Source: Convivina intestini
GTDB taxonomy: Bacteria; Bacillota; Bacilli; Lactobacillales; Lactobacillaceae
Direction of reading: 5' to 3'
Assembly (NCBI RefSeq): GCF_003096575.1
Contig: NZ_QEKT01000006.1
Coordinates: forward strand, 26,918 to 90,917
Length of the DNA stretch: 64,000 nt
Shown here: piece by piece, positions 34,401 through 44,461 of the stretch
Position numbering within the stretch: the first letter of the stretch is position 1
How the letters are laid out: the number at the start of each line of letters is the position of its first letter
Translations under genes and position numbers: made by a program
The notes under the pieces: model-generated
What the model saw: only the letters and a program-made list of their open reading frames with translations
Database searches by the model: none
What the model was told of the DNA's origin: nothing

Positions 34401-35094
34401 TAACTTCCATAACCATCCACTCCGGCTTGTTATCAGAATGCAAAAAGGCTTCAATAATGTCTAGACGACGAACGGCACGCACACGCTTTTGACCAGTCGC
34501 TTCTTGTAATTCCTTTTTCAAGGCATCAGCTTCACCGGCCAAGTCAACATCAGCCAAAAGCTCTTTAATTGCTTCAGCTCCCATGCCGGCCTTGAACTTA
34601 GCACCGTATTCTTTTTTAAGATCACGGTATTCACGTTCCGTTAGTAAACGCTTCTTTTCTACGGGAGCATCCCCAGGATCAACGACTACGTATGAGGCAA
34701 AATAGATAATTTCTTCCAAAGAACGAGGACTCATATCCAAAACAAGTCCCATTCGAGAAGGAATACCCTTGAAGTACCAAATATGCGTAACTGGTGCTGC
34801 TAGTTCAATGTGACCCATGCGTTCACGACGAACCTTAGAAGAAGTAACTTCAACGCCACAGCGATCACAAACAATTCCCTTATAACGGATTCGCTTGTAC
34901 TTACCACAGGCACACTCATAATCCTTAGTTGGGCCAAAGATTCGCTCATCAAAGAGCCCATCTTTTTCAGGCTTAAGTGTTCGATAGTTAATGGTTTCAG
35001 GCTTTTTAACCTCACCATGGGACCAATCATGAATCTGATCCGGTGAAGCCAAACCGATTTGCATACTTTCGAACTTATTTACATCGATTGCCAT
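31432..35094 (-). CDS. rpoC: DNA-directed RNA polymerase beta' subunit
   Basis: 1220 residues. The first zinc site ([20 protein letters not shown], about residue 60-80), rudder/clamp segments, catalytic [14 protein letters not shown], trigger-loop region [20 protein letters not shown] all present. The second zinc site is lost: DCGTDRG is DNGSDRG and the three later cysteines are replaced in [18 protein letters not shown], so none of the four ligands remains. Co-transcribed with rpoB, 21 bases downstream. The tail is acidic and short. Confidence 0.98.
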   Translation of the reverse strand: MAIDVNKFESMQIGLASPDQIHDWSHGEVKKPETINYRTLKPEKDGLFDERIFGPTKDYECACGKYKRIRYKGIVCDRCGVEVTSSKVRRERMGHIELAAPVTHIWYFKGIPSRMGLVLDMSPRSLEEIIYFASYVVVDPGDAPVEKKRLLTEREYRDLKKEYGAKFKAGMGAEAIKELLADVDLAGEADALKKELQEATGQKRVRAVRRLDIIEAFLHSDNKPEWMVMEVIPVIPPDLRPMVQLEGGRFATSDLNDLYRRVINRNNRLKRLFDLNAPGIIVQNEKRMLQEAVDALMDNGRRGRPVAGPGNRPLKSLSHMLKGKQGRFRQNLLGKRVDYSGRSVIDVGPFLKMNQMGLPRPMAIELFRPFIMKELTKRKLAGNVKSAKRKIDRADEDVMDVLEDVIKEHPVLLNRAPTLHRLGIQAFEPVLVSGKAMRLHPLVTEAYNADFDGDQMAIHVPLSDEAQAEARLLMLAAGHILAPKDGKPIVAPSQDMVIGNYYLTTEEAGREGEGMIFSSVDEARLAYENKIVHYHTRVGIQTSSFPADKPFTEEQRGKIMVTAVGKLLFNEILPSDFPYINEPSDDNFKGISDDFFMEPGEDIHEYLKDREIVAPFRKGFLSDIIAEVYKRYKVTETSLLLDRMKDLGYDISTKSGLTVAMTDVTELADKPQILEDAHNQVATVTKQFRRGLITDAERYQRVIDIWSKAKDIIQDELIETFDPTNPIFMMQDSGARGNISNFVQLAGMRGLMAGPGGKIIELPVTSNFRDGLTVMEMFISTHGARKGMSDTALKTANSGYLTRRLVDVAQDVIVREFDNGSDRGVAVRAIMDGNSVVEPLYDRIVGRYAMKSVFDPETGEKIVARNEMIHEDAARHIVNAGIEEVTIRSVFTSTTEHGVSVLDYGRNLATGEEVEVGEAVGTVAAQSIGEPGTQLTMRNFHTGGVAGGNDITQGLPRVQEIVEARIPKGRAEISEVTGQITTIEENPAERIKSVTIEGETDTRTYTLPLTARMRFGEGDQIKRGEAINEGPIDPKELLAVTDTLTTESYMLSEIQKVYRLQGIEVSDKHIEVMIRQMLRKIRIMDPGQTDLLPGTLMDIADFKRANEPALLAGKVPATARPVLLGITKAALETNSFLSAASFQETTRVLTDAAIRGKNDPLVGLKENVIIGKIIPAGTGMSEYRRIKPKVIGEVVANPEEEGIEDIPSLDDVAQSMDSNQ

Positions 35095-35115
35095 CTATTG
35101 GGTACCTTTCTTTAA

Positions 35116-38100
35116 TTATTGTTGATCATCATCAGTTAAAGGAGCGGGTTGGTCACTAGCAACTTTGGTGAAGGCTGCCTTAACCTCTTCATCTTCCTTG
35201 TTTAATAGCTCTGGATTACTCCGGGCCAACTTTTCTAGCGCATCAACTGGCAAAACAGAATCATCTTCATCCATTTGCTTTAATTCAACTGCTGATCCTT
35301 CTTGATCAAGCACACGCATATCCAAACCAAGAGCTTGCAATTCCTTAACCAACACTCGGAATGACTCTGGCACACCGGGACGTGGAATTGGCTCACCCTT
35401 AATGATTGATTCATAAACCTTAACACGACCAGCAACATCATCTGACTTGTAAGTCAAAATTTCTTGCAAGGTGTAGGCGGCACCGTAGGCTTCCAAAGCC
35501 CAAACTTCCATTTCACCAAAACGCTGGCCACCAAACTGAGCTTTACCACCCAAAGGCTGTTGCGTAACAAGTGAGTAAGGTCCAATTGAACGAGCGTGAA
35601 TCTTATCGTCAACCATGTGGGCCAACTTCATATAGTGCATAACCCCAACGGCCACACGCTTATCAAAGGCTTCTCCAGTCCGGCCGTCATAAACGACTGA
35701 CTTTCCATCAGCTGGCAAACCAGCTTCTTGCAAAGCTTCTTCGATTTCATCATCGCTGGCACCATCAAAGACTGGTGAAGCAACGTGGATACCTAACTTC
35801 TTAGCAGCAAATCCCAAGTGAAGTTCCAAAACCTGCCCAATGTTCATACGAGAAGGGACACCCATGGGTGACAATAGGATGTCAATTGGGGTTCCATCAG
35901 GCATATATGGCATATCTTCTTCTGGCACAACCACAGAAACAGTTCCCTTGTTTCCGTGACGACCGGCCATCTTATCACCGACTTGAATCTTACGCTTTTG
36001 GGCAATATAAACTCGAACCATCATGTTGACACCCGGTGCCAATTCATCTCCATTTTCAGGAGTATAGATCCGAACACTTTGGACGACACCGCCACCACCG
36101 TGTGGTACATGGAGGGAAGTATCACGAACTTCACGAGCCTTTTCACCAAAGATTGCGTGCAACAAACGTTCTTCAGCAGATAGATCAGTAACACCCTTTG
36201 GTGTTACTTTACCAACCAAAATATCACCATCGTGAACTTCAGCTCCGACACGGATAATACCATTTTCATCCAAATCCTTAAGCTGTTCTTCACCAGTGTT
36301 AGGAATTTCACGGGTAATTTCTTCCGGTCCTAATTTGGTATCACGCGCCTCTGAATCATATTCTTCGATGTGAATTGATGTATAAACATCTTCACGAACT
36401 AGACGTTCGTTCAAGATGATGGCATCTTCGAAGTTATATCCTTGCCAAGTCATAAAAGCGATTAATGGGTTTTGACCCAAGGCTAATTCACCTAATTCCA
36501 TGGAAGGTCCATCAGCCAATACCTGATCAGCATCAACTTGTTCGCCGACCTTAACAATTGGCTTTTGGTTATAGTTCTTACCACCGTTTGAACGGCGGAA
36601 TTTCATTAATTCATAGGTGTCTAATTGACCATCTTCGCGACGAACACGAATTTGACGAGCATCGACGTACTCAACTTCACCATCCGCCTTAGCAATCAAA
36701 GCAGCACCAGAATCGTGAGCGGCCTTATATTCAACACCAGTTCCCACAATTGGGGAATGTGGGTCAAGCAAAGGAACGGCCTGACGCTGCATGTTGGCAC
36801 CCATCAAGGCCCGGTTAGAATCATCGTTTTCCAAGAAAGGAATAACGGCAGTACCAACTGAGACAACCTGCTTAGGCGAAACATCGACATAATCAATCTT
36901 TTCAACTGGCGTTTCGATGTTTTCTTCACCAAAACGAGCCATGGCAGTTGAATGCACGAAACTACCATCATCTTCCAACTCCGTGTTGGCTTGGGCCACG
37001 ATGTAGTTATCTTCTTCATCAGCCGTTAGGTAATCAATTCGGTCAGTAACCTTGTGAGTACCCCAATCAACACGACGGTATGGTGTCTCAATGAAACCAT
37101 ACTTATTAATGCGACCGTAAGTTGCCAAAGAGTTAATCAACCCAATGTTAGGACCTTCGGGTGTTTCAATTGGGTCAATTCGGCCATAGTGCGTATAGTG
37201 AACATCTCGAACTTCAACCCCAGCTCGATCACGAGTCAAACCACCAGGTCCTAAGGCTGACAAACGACGCTTGTGGTTCATTTCACCCAAGGGATTCGTC
37301 TGATCCATAAACTGTGAAAGCTGTGAAGAACCAAAGAATTCCTTAACGGCAGCCACAACTGGACGAATATTAATCAGTTGTTGTGGAGTTACCGTGCTGG
37401 CATCTTGAATTGACATACGTTCGCGAACAACACGTTCCATACGAGTCAAACCAATGCGGAATTGGTTTTGTAGCAATTCACCAACTGAACGAATCCGACG
37501 ATTACCCAAATGATCAATATCATCAACTTGTCCAACCCCTTCTTGTAGGTTCAAGAAGTAGTTGATACCAGCCAAAATATCAGCTGGACGGACAGTATGG
37601 TCGTCTTCTGGGATATGACCATTACCAATCAAGAGCAAAGTCTTCTCTGGATTTTCAGGAGATTCAATTTTAATCTTTTGCAAGATAACAGGATCCTGCA
37701 AAACGGCATCCCCACTTGGAGTATAAGTGACTGTCTTAAAGTCTTCACGGTCCAAATAAGGCGCCAACTTCGACATAACCGTCTTATCAACTAGCGTACC
37801 CTTTTCGGCAATGATTTCACCCGAATCAGGATCAGCCAAAGTTTCGGCCAAAGTTTCGTTTAGTAAGCGAGTCTTCAATGACAACTTCTTGTTAATCTTA
37901 TACCGACCAACTGGTGCCAAATCATAACGCTTAGGATCAAAGAAACGGGCAACTAACAAAGCACGTGATGAATCAGCTGTCTTAGGTTCGCCGGGACGTA
38001 GTCGCTCGTAAATGTCCTTCAAGGCTTCTTCAACACGAGAGTCAGACATGTTTTTGTGCACGTCTTTTTCCAAAGTCATGTTCAAAGCATCATACTGGTC

Positions 38101-38736
38101 AGAGAAGATGTCAACGATATCTGAATCAGAACCAAAGCCAAGGGCCCGGACCAATTCAGTCATCAAAAGCTTACGAGTTCGGTCAATACGAACGTTAGCG
38201 ATTCCCTTTGCATCGGTCTCGTATTCCAACCAAGCACCACGGTTCGGAATTACAGTAGTACCGTAGTGTGGACGACCATTTTTATCAGTCTCTTGGTTGT
38301 AATAAATTCCAGGTGAACGTACTAACTGAGAAACGATTACTCGTTCTGCTCCGTTAATAATGAAAGTTCCCTGTTCAGTCATCAATGGGAAATCACCAAA
38401 GAAAACATCTTGAGACTTAATTTCACCAGTTTCATGGTTAGTTAAACGCAAAGTTACGTGTAATGGGGCTGAATAATTGGCATCGTGTTCACGTGCCTCA
38501 TCAATATTGTACTTAGGCTCCATTAACTTATAATCAACGTATTCTAATGAAAGATTTCCTTGGAAATCATCAATAGGCATAATGTCGTTAAACATTTCCT
38601 TGATTCCTTCATCCAGGAACCACTGGTAAGAAGCTAATTGCACCTCAATCAAGTTAGGTATATCCAGCACTTCTTTAATGCTGGCATACGACCGACGGGT
38701 ACGATTTTTACCATACTTTACTAAATGTCCTGCCAC
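35116..38736 (-). CDS. rpoB: DNA-directed RNA polymerase beta subunit
   Basis: 1206 residues. Protrusion, lobe and fork regions are normal, including the rifampicin pocket [17 protein letters not shown]...[13 protein letters not shown] and the C-terminal [30 protein letters not shown]. The start is GTG at 38736 (reads [17 protein letters not shown]), because GAGGTGA ends five bases before it and contains the other GTG at 38745. Rifampicin-site residues look wild type. Confidence 0.98.
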   Translation of the reverse strand: MAGHLVKYGKNRTRRSYASIKEVLDIPNLIEVQLASYQWFLDEGIKEMFNDIMPIDDFQGNLSLEYVDYKLMEPKYNIDEAREHDANYSAPLHVTLRLTNHETGEIKSQDVFFGDFPLMTEQGTFIINGAERVIVSQLVRSPGIYYNQETDKNGRPHYGTTVIPNRGAWLEYETDAKGIANVRIDRTRKLLMTELVRALGFGSDSDIVDIFSDQYDALNMTLEKDVHKNMSDSRVEEALKDIYERLRPGEPKTADSSRALLVARFFDPKRYDLAPVGRYKINKKLSLKTRLLNETLAETLADPDSGEIIAEKGTLVDKTVMSKLAPYLDREDFKTVTYTPSGDAVLQDPVILQKIKIESPENPEKTLLLIGNGHIPEDDHTVRPADILAGINYFLNLQEGVGQVDDIDHLGNRRIRSVGELLQNQFRIGLTRMERVVRERMSIQDASTVTPQQLINIRPVVAAVKEFFGSSQLSQFMDQTNPLGEMNHKRRLSALGPGGLTRDRAGVEVRDVHYTHYGRIDPIETPEGPNIGLINSLATYGRINKYGFIETPYRRVDWGTHKVTDRIDYLTADEEDNYIVAQANTELEDDGSFVHSTAMARFGEENIETPVEKIDYVDVSPKQVVSVGTAVIPFLENDDSNRALMGANMQRQAVPLLDPHSPIVGTGVEYKAAHDSGAALIAKADGEVEYVDARQIRVRREDGQLDTYELMKFRRSNGGKNYNQKPIVKVGEQVDADQVLADGPSMELGELALGQNPLIAFMTWQGYNFEDAIILNERLVREDVYTSIHIEEYDSEARDTKLGPEEITREIPNTGEEQLKDLDENGIIRVGAEVHDGDILVGKVTPKGVTDLSAEERLLHAIFGEKAREVRDTSLHVPHGGGGVVQSVRIYTPENGDELAPGVNMMVRVYIAQKRKIQVGDKMAGRHGNKGTVSVVVPEEDMPYMPDGTPIDILLSPMGVPSRMNIGQVLELHLGFAAKKLGIHVASPVFDGASDDEIEEALQEAGLPADGKSVVYDGRTGEAFDKRVAVGVMHYMKLAHMVDDKIHARSIGPYSLVTQQPLGGKAQFGGQRFGEMEVWALEAYGAAYTLQEILTYKSDDVAGRVKVYESIIKGEPIPRPGVPESFRVLVKELQALGLDMRVLDQEGSAVELKQMDEDDSVLPVDALEKLARSNPELLNKEDEEVKAAFTKVASDQPAPLTDDDQQ

Positions 38737-38769
38737 ACTTGTCACCTCATTTATTTTTTGCCGTGTTGT

Positions 38770-38930
38770 AATATTACATTTTGGTTACAAAATAACTTTT
38801 TCGCCTATTTTAAAAGGCTCAAAGACACAAAAAAAGCAATCGTCGCTCTTTCCGAAGCTAACGTTTGCCTTCAATATAATGGGATTACGGACAATAGATC
38901 GTAAAACCCGTATTTATTCACGGTGTTACT
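38770..38930 (-). promoter_or_regulatory. Structured leader of rpoB with attenuator-like hairpin
   Basis: About 190 bases of untranslated leader. Reverse strand shows CCGT/ACGG and GGGTTTTACG paired to CGTAATCCC, then AGCGA-CGA-TTGCT followed by seven T residues, a weak terminator. A Lacto-rpoB RNA motif has been described upstream of rpoB in lactobacilli; whether this is it is unverified. Confidence 0.5.
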
Positions 38931-38936
38931 TCCATA

Positions 38937-38965
38937 ATCATACTCGAAAAAACCTATAAATACAA
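38937..38965 (-). promoter_or_regulatory. Promoter of rpoBC
   Basis: Reverse strand TTGTAT (38960-38965), 17-base spacer, TATGAT (38937-38942). Confidence 0.7.
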
Positions 38966-38970
38966 GCCTT

Positions 38971-39549
38971 TTAGCGAGCTACCCCATACAATATTAAATT
39001 AAGTAATTGCTGAATTTGTTCTTTACGACTCTGCTGCGGTTTTAAAGAATGAAAGGTCGAAAACAGCGGTGCCAAACTCGTAATGTAAAACGAGCTAGCA
39101 GTATGGGCATCGACATTTTCATGTAGTTTCACCGCCCCGCTAGCAAAAAAAGCTTCAATCGGCGCCACGTAATTCCGCCCAAAAGTCATCCCCAAAACCC
39201 GCTGATTATCGGCCGATAGCGAAGGAAAGCTTCCGTGAATAAGTGTGAAAACATCACGTGGGTGGCGAGTTAAAATGGCCTGGGTCATATCAACAAGTTG
39301 ATCAACTGGGTCGGAATAAGTTTGATCCAATACTGCCCACATTTCACGGCCAATTTGACTACCAACGGCACGAATCACTTCCACAAACAGCGCTTCCTTG
39401 TCACCAAAGTAATGATAAAGGGCTGGTTGACTGATATCTAAAATTTTAGCAATTTGACGAGTTGAAGTCTGATCATAACCGTTACTCAAAAAAAGATCAG
39501 TTGCTGCTCCTAAAATTCGATCGCGGGTCTCCTCGTGTAAAACCGTCAT
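38971..39549 (-). CDS. TetR/AcrR-family transcriptional regulator
   Basis: 192 residues. N-terminal helix-turn-helix ETRDRILGAATDLFLSNGYDQTSTRQIAKILDISQPALYHYFGDKEALFVEVI; the C-terminal ligand domain is not assignable. Its target is unknown; the nearest drug efflux genes (55-57 kb) are far off, and the immediate neighbours are rpoB and the lysine permease. Confidence 0.9.
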   Translation of the reverse strand: MTVLHEETRDRILGAATDLFLSNGYDQTSTRQIAKILDISQPALYHYFGDKEALFVEVIRAVGSQIGREMWAVLDQTYSDPVDQLVDMTQAILTRHPRDVFTLIHGSFPSLSADNQRVLGMTFGRNYVAPIEAFFASGAVKLHENVDAHTASSFYITSLAPLFSTFHSLKPQQSRKEQIQQLLNLILYGVAR

Positions 39550-39594
39550 ATTGATGACTCCCCTTACTAATCTGTTTTATTTTTAAACCTATAT

Positions 39595-39622
39595 AAAAAA
39601 GAATGGTTAGAACCATTCTTAA
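39595..39622 (-). terminator. Terminator of the lysine permease gene
   Basis: AAGAATGGTT-CTA-ACCATTCTT hairpin plus T run on the reverse strand. Confidence 0.85.
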
Positions 39623-39633
39623 ATTATACTACA

Positions 39634-41064
39634 TTAATCCAAGTCCACGTCCTTTAACTTGATAACCTTGGAATGCTTCACCAATTTGTAACCAACGTAA
39701 GGAATGATAAAGAGCGGTACTGACAAATAGGTTATAGCGATTTTTTCAAAATCAAAACTAGTAAAACTTTGCGGATCTTGGCCAATGATAACCCCGATTG
39801 AAACGACAAAGGCAAAGATTGGACCAAACGGGAACCACTTAGCACGATACTTTAGCTGGTTTAAATCGCGCCCCTGCGCGACATAAGCGCGGCGGAACCG
39901 GAAATGAGAAACGGCAATCCCAACCCAAGCAATGAAACCAGTCAAACCAGAAGCATTAACCAACCAAGTATAGGCGACTGATCCCCCCTTTAAGTTAGAC
40001 AAGAAGGCAAACAAACCAACCATTGAAGTTAGCACTAAGGCTGCAACAGGCACCCCTCGTGTAGAAAGCTTAGCAAAGATTTTAGGTGCCTCACCTTTAT
40101 GAGCTAAAGCATACAGCATCCGGGTTGAAGCATAAGAGCCTGAGTTAGCCGCTGAGATAATCGAAGTTAGAATAACCGCGTTCATCAAGCTGGCTGCAAA
40201 AGCAATACCAGCATTTTCAAAGACGATCGTAAAGGGTGAAACTGAAATATTCTGAGTTGAAGCACTCAGCAAATCTGGATTTTTGTAATATACTAAGGCA
40301 CTAATCACAAAAATCGAGCAGATATAAAACAGTAGGATTCGCCAGAAAACTTGATGAATGGCCTTGGGAACGGCCTTACTTGGATCTTTAGCTTCTCCAG
40401 CTGTAATCCCAATTAATTCTGTCCCTTGAAAAGAAAAACCGGCTACGACAAAGACCGAAAGAACCGCTTGCCAGCCACCAACAAACCCATGATTACCGGC
40501 CGAAAGGTTTTTGATTACGTTAACATCGGAGTGAATAATACCAAAAATAGTCATAACTCCGACAATTAAGAAGGCCACAATTGTTACTACTTTCACCATG
40601 GACAACCAGTACTCAGCCTCACCAAAAACGCCCACTGAGAATAGATTAATCAAAAAAACCAACAGAAGCGCTAAGGCTGAAAAAATCCAAGAGGGTACAT
40701 TTGGAAACCAGAATTGTGAAACCAAACCAACAGCCACAATATCAACCGCTAGGGTAATGGCCCAATTAAACCAATAATTCCACCCAAGGGCAAAGCCCAA
40801 AGCTGGATCAACATATTTACTGGCATAATCAGCAAAAGAACCAGAGGTGGGGGAATAAGTCGCCATCTCACCTAAACTAGTCATCAAAAAGTAAACCATA
40901 ATACCAATGGCAATATAGGCGACAATCGCCCCCATTGGTCCAGCTTGGGCAATACTGGCACCAGAAGCCACAAATAATCCGGTTCCAATCGAACCACCCA
41001 AGGCAATCATTGATACATGACGGGTTTTTAAATTACGTTTAATACCATTATTTTCGTCTGCCAT
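39634..41064 (-). CDS. lysP: Lysine-type amino acid permease
   Basis: 476-residue APC-family permease of the amino-acid transporter (AAT) branch, 12 membrane segments: LKTRHVSMIALGGSIGTGLFVASG, GPMGAIVAYIAIGIMVYFLMTSLGEMATYSPTSGSFADYASKYVDPALGFALGWNYWFNWA, FSFQGTELIGITAGEAKDPSKAVPKAI. The lysine riboswitch directly upstream makes lysine the expected substrate. ATG 41064 follows GGAGAGG; the longer ORF runs into the riboswitch. Confidence 0.9.
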   Translation of the reverse strand: MADENNGIKRNLKTRHVSMIALGGSIGTGLFVASGASIAQAGPMGAIVAYIAIGIMVYFLMTSLGEMATYSPTSGSFADYASKYVDPALGFALGWNYWFNWAITLAVDIVAVGLVSQFWFPNVPSWIFSALALLLVFLINLFSVGVFGEAEYWLSMVKVVTIVAFLIVGVMTIFGIIHSDVNVIKNLSAGNHGFVGGWQAVLSVFVVAGFSFQGTELIGITAGEAKDPSKAVPKAIHQVFWRILLFYICSIFVISALVYYKNPDLLSASTQNISVSPFTIVFENAGIAFAASLMNAVILTSIISAANSGSYASTRMLYALAHKGEAPKIFAKLSTRGVPVAALVLTSMVGLFAFLSNLKGGSVAYTWLVNASGLTGFIAWVGIAVSHFRFRRAYVAQGRDLNQLKYRAKWFPFGPIFAFVVSIGVIIGQDPQSFTSFDFEKIAITYLSVPLFIIPYVGYKLVKHSKVIKLKDVDLD

Positions 41065-41077
41065 TTTATCCTCTCCA

Positions 41078-41112
41078 ATAAAAAGGCTCCCTTCCAGAAC
41101 GAAAGAGAGCCT
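41078..41112 (-). terminator. Lysine riboswitch terminator
   Basis: Reverse strand AGGCTCTCTT...AAGGGAGCCT hairpin with T tail between the aptamer and lysP. Confidence 0.85.
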
Positions 41113-41298
41113 CGGCGGTATATTCGCCAAAAGTGCCAAAGCGCATCGCAAATCACGACAGTCTGATGACTCTTAATCATCAGCCCAAGTAACTACCTAC
41201 CAAGTGAGCTACCTTCGGCAACCGCCCCTTTCATTAAGCTTCTAAGCCGTGGTTGGCTCTGCTTAATTACTGATGTTGGTCGCGACCTCTCTGTATAT
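41113..41298 (-). promoter_or_regulatory. Lysine riboswitch (L-box)
   Basis: Reverse-strand aptamer carries the diagnostic blocks AGAGGTCGCG, GAAAGGGGCGG, GCCGAAGG, TTGGGCTG and GACTGTCG in order, followed by a terminator. High lysine is expected to stop transcription of the permease gene. Confidence 0.92.
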
Positions 41299-41305
41299 CG
41301 GTCTT

Positions 41306-41335
41306 ATACTACCACATCCTACAAGCCACCGTCAA
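41306..41335 (-). promoter_or_regulatory. Promoter of the lysine riboswitch/lysP unit
   Basis: Reverse strand TTGACG (41330-41335), 18-base spacer, TAGTAT (41306-41311). It overlaps the 3' end of the upstream membrane-protein gene. Confidence 0.6.
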
Positions 41336-41975
41336 TTTGTAATACTTTTTGCCAATGGTTTGCAAAGTGAAGATATAACCGACGTGTCATTTGCCACCAA
41401 GTATAAGCCAGTAAACCAGCTGCTAAACCACCGGATAAAAGAGCATAGCCTTGATTAATCTGTGATAAAAGCTGAAAGAACCAAAATATCATCCCCATCC
41501 AATGTAATAAATGATAGGTAATTGGTCGACGACAACGAGGTCGAACGGCCAAGTGGTAACTAGATAACCAATAATATAACCATAAAGTTAGCAACAGATC
41601 AGGAAAGTTCCCCTCAATTGCGAGACCATGATCCCAACTCAGATCAATTAACAAAAACCAAAATAAGTTAATGACTATTAAAGATAGAAAACTAATTATC
41701 CAAAAATTAGCCCCTAACTGATATTTTTGATAGCGCAGCCAGACAAATAGGACAATCACTAATATGGCTAGCAGCCACCAATGATTCAAAAAAGCCCCTA
41801 AGTGCAAAAACAATCCAAACTTTCCTTGTAGGCTAACTTGAACAATGAACGTAACTAAGCTATCAAAAGCCCGCACATCCAAAAATTGGAAACGAACTGC
41901 CATAGATAAAAATATAAAAGCAATTCCTGCCATTAACCACCGAAATTTATCGTTATTTTTTGTTGAAAACAACAT
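41319..41975 (-). CDS. PAP2-superfamily-like membrane protein, catalytic residues missing
   Basis: 218 residues, about six membrane segments. The arrangement resembles PAP2 lipid phosphatases: GNFPDLLLTLWLYYW stands where PSGH is expected and LLSQINQGYALLSGGLAAGLL where SRxxxxxHxxxD is expected, so the catalytic His, Ser and Arg/Asp are gone. It is probably non-enzymatic, or an unrelated four-to-six-span protein with chance resemblance. The stop overlaps the lysP promoter. ATG 41975. Confidence 0.55.
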   Translation of the reverse strand: MLFSTKNNDKFRWLMAGIAFIFLSMAVRFQFLDVRAFDSLVTFIVQVSLQGKFGLFLHLGAFLNHWWLLAILVIVLFVWLRYQKYQLGANFWIISFLSLIVINLFWFLLIDLSWDHGLAIEGNFPDLLLTLWLYYWLSSYHLAVRPRCRRPITYHLLHWMGMIFWFFQLLSQINQGYALLSGGLAAGLLAYTWWQMTRRLYLHFANHWQKVLQIDGGL

Positions 41976-42116
41976 CCTAATTGCCTACCCCTCAAAGGTT
42001 TTTACTTAGGTTATTCTAGCATGAAACTGATACAGGACCAAAATGACTGAACCATCAAACTTAATCACTTTTTTGAAGCTACTTCCAGGCTAATTTATGT
42101 CATAATGGAGTTTAGT

Positions 42117-42122
42117 TATAAT
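42117..42122 (+). promoter_or_regulatory. Promoter -10 of the LCP gene
   Basis: TATAAT 22 bases before the ATG at 42144; -35 weak (TTTATG at 17 bases). Confidence 0.45.
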
Positions 42123-42143
42123 TTCAGTTAGAGGGTAAATGTC

Positions 42144-43283
42144 ATGGCGGAACAGCAACCATTATCACGGGTCCAAAAGAAAACTACTAATAAATTGTCC
42201 AAAAAACATTGGCCCTGGTTTAAGCTATCATTGTTCGTTTTCCTGATTCTATTTGCTCTCTTTTTCCACTCTACCGTTCATCAGTTACAACGTACGGTTG
42301 CAAAAACCTATGAGTCATCCAACATTACCCATCAGCGTTCCCTGTCAACTCTTCTTAAGAATAAACAACCGGTTAATATTTTGCTGATGGGAACCGATAC
42401 GGGTGAACTCGGTCGAACTGATCGCGGCCGGACCGATTCAATCATGCTCTTAACCTTAAACCCTCAAAAGGGACAGGTTACCTTAATTTCTATTCCCCGT
42501 GATATTATGGTTTCGATTGTAGGCTATGAAGAGTACTTTCCCCAAAAAATGAATGCAGCTTACGCCTTTGGTTCAACCGGTGCCACAATTAAAACCATGG
42601 AAGCTTACCTAAATGTGCCCATCGATGGCTATGCGCTAGTTAATATGGGTGGCTTAGAAAAAATGGTCGATAATGTTGGTGGTGTTACCATTAAATCCCC
42701 CTTAAGCTTCCAATACAGTCAAGAGACTGCTCATGATCATGGCCCCAACTTATATCGTTTCCATAAAGATAGTAGCAATTATGAGCACTCCAACGATGAC
42801 GGCAAAACCTGGTCAGCTACTCGAACTAGTCTAACCGGTGACGCTGCCCTCGCCTTTTCTCGGATGCGTTACGACGATCCCAATGGAGACTATGGCCGTC
42901 AACAACGGCAACGGATTGTGCTTGAAGCCTTGTTAAAGCAAGCGACCCGTCCTAACGTTATTTTTAACCAAAAAATGATGAACAGCCTTAGTCATAGTAT
43001 CCGAACCGACATCACCTTTAATCAACTCCTATACTTACTCCAGGGTTACGGTCAGACTAAAAATAATATTCAGACCGAACACATGCAAGGTAAAGGTGAG
43101 GCCGTTCAAAGTGGTGGGACCGCAGTTAATTATGAAAAAGTTCCTGAAAGCGAAAAGGAACGGATTACCAATCTAATTCGTAAACAACTCAACCTTAGCC
43201 CCGCCCAAACCGGTACAACTTACGGTGGCCAGCTACCTAATCAACAAGCTAAATCAACAAGCACCAGCAAAAAGGGTTCCTGA
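42144..43283 (+). CDS. LytR-CpsA-Psr (LCP) family cell-wall ligase
   Basis: 379 residues: cytoplasmic basic N-terminus, one membrane segment (about 27-45), then an extracellular LCP domain. NILLMGTDTGELGRTDRGRTDSIMLLTLNP, LISIPRDIMVSI, NAAYAFGSTGATIKTMEAYLNVPIDGYALVNM, and ALAFSRMRYDDPNGDYGRQQRQR contain the conserved Arg/Asp residues that bind polyprenyl-pyrophosphate. LCP enzymes attach teichoic acids or polysaccharides to peptidoglycan. A low-complexity Ser/Thr/Gln tail follows the domain. Monocistronic. Confidence 0.93.
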   Translation: MAEQQPLSRVQKKTTNKLSKKHWPWFKLSLFVFLILFALFFHSTVHQLQRTVAKTYESSNITHQRSLSTLLKNKQPVNILLMGTDTGELGRTDRGRTDSIMLLTLNPQKGQVTLISIPRDIMVSIVGYEEYFPQKMNAAYAFGSTGATIKTMEAYLNVPIDGYALVNMGGLEKMVDNVGGVTIKSPLSFQYSQETAHDHGPNLYRFHKDSSNYEHSNDDGKTWSATRTSLTGDAALAFSRMRYDDPNGDYGRQQRQRIVLEALLKQATRPNVIFNQKMMNSLSHSIRTDITFNQLLYLLQGYGQTKNNIQTEHMQGKGEAVQSGGTAVNYEKVPESEKERITNLIRKQLNLSPAQTGTTYGGQLPNQQAKSTSTSKKGS

Positions 43284-43302
43284 TAAACAGGAACCCTTTT
43301 TA
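43270..43302. terminator. Bidirectional terminator between the LCP gene and trpS
   Basis: AAGGGTTCCTG-ATAAA-CAGGAACCCTT with A and T flanks; serves both converging genes. Confidence 0.9.
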
Positions 43303-43304
43303 AT

Positions 43305-44321
43305 TTATCCAAAATAATCAACACCAATCGCTGAACGAACTTCTTGCATCGTTGTTTCAGCCACTTGATTGGCTCGTTGTGAACCGTCTTGCAACATTTT
43401 CAAGACCGCTGGCAAATCTTGGGCATATTCAGCTCGACGCTGACGAATAGGGGCTAATTCTGCTTCCATAACATCCATCAAATGTTTCTTTAACTTCATG
43501 TCCCCTAAACCACCGGCCTGATAGTGATCCTTTAATTCTTGTACGCGCGCTTTATCAGAATCAAAAATATCTAAATAGGTAAAGACCACGTTGCCTTCCA
43601 CATGCCCTGGGTCATCAATATTAATATGCAAGGGATCAGTGTACATTGATTTAACTTTTTTAGCTAAGGTATCCGCATCATCACTCAGATAAATACCATT
43701 GTTCAATGACTTAGACATCTTAGCATTGCCATCAATACCCGGCAAACGCCCCTGTCCCTTAGGTGGGAAAACCCCCGTTGGTTCAACCAGAACATCCCCT
43801 GGGTAAGCATTGTTAAAAGAGCGAACCAGTTCCCGAGTTTGTTCAATCATTGGTTCTTGATCATCCCCAACCGGCACCTTCGTGGCTTTAAAAATAGTAA
43901 TATCAGCTGCTTGTGATACTGGATAGGTTAAAAATCCAGCTGGAATACTTTCACCAAAAGCCTTTTGCTGAATTTCAGACTTAACGGTTGGATTACGTTG
44001 TAACCGGGCCACACTAACCAAATTCATAAAGTATTCGGTCAATTCGGGCAAACCATGGATTTGCGATTGAACAAAAATAGTACTTTTATGAGGATCCAAG
44101 CCGACTGCTAAATAATCTAAGGCGACTTCAGTTAGAGACTGCTTAATTTTTTCAGGGTTACGAGCATTATCCGTAAAAGCCTGAGTATCAGCAATCATAA
44201 TAAAAGGCTGATATTGGCCACTATTTTGCATGGCTACCCGATTTTTAAGAGAGCCAATATAGTGTCCAATGTGTAACTTACCGGTAGGTCGATCACCAGT
44301 TAAATAAATTTCTTTCGTCAT
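43305..44321 (-). CDS. trpS: Tryptophanyl-tRNA synthetase
   Basis: 338-residue class I synthetase. [20 protein letters not shown] (HIGH motif), [19 protein letters not shown], and [11 protein letters not shown] (KMSKS). The longer [13 protein letters not shown] type resembles the TrpRS II branch found in several lactic acid bacteria. An AAGGA site lies upstream. No T-box or Trp leader peptide seen. Confidence 0.95.
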   Translation of the reverse strand: MTKEIYLTGDRPTGKLHIGHYIGSLKNRVAMQNSGQYQPFIMIADTQAFTDNARNPEKIKQSLTEVALDYLAVGLDPHKSTIFVQSQIHGLPELTEYFMNLVSVARLQRNPTVKSEIQQKAFGESIPAGFLTYPVSQAADITIFKATKVPVGDDQEPMIEQTRELVRSFNNAYPGDVLVEPTGVFPPKGQGRLPGIDGNAKMSKSLNNGIYLSDDADTLAKKVKSMYTDPLHINIDDPGHVEGNVVFTYLDIFDSDKARVQELKDHYQAGGLGDMKLKKHLMDVMEAELAPIRQRRAEYAQDLPAVLKMLQDGSQRANQVAETTMQEVRSAIGVDYFG

Positions 44322-44380
44322 TTGTACAATTCCTTACTTGAGTGATTTCACTGTTCCATTATACCCAAAAGCTACTTTAC

Positions 44381-44409
44381 TTGCAGTTGGCATTTATAAT
44401 TGTTAGAAT
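44381..44409 (+). promoter_or_regulatory. Promoter of the ketopantoate-reductase-like gene
   Basis: TTGCAG (44381-44386), 17-base spacer, TAGAAT (44404-44409). Confidence 0.65.
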
Positions 44410-44461
44410 TATTAAGAAAATATTATTTATTTTTAATGTAAGTACTATAGGAGGCTTAATT

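Noticed and set aside
31432..38736. Many long plus-strand ORFs opposite rpoB and rpoC
   Set aside because: They lack ribosome binding sites and protein-like composition and are antisense shadows of highly conserved genes; the same applies opposite the ribosomal, dnaX and atp genes.
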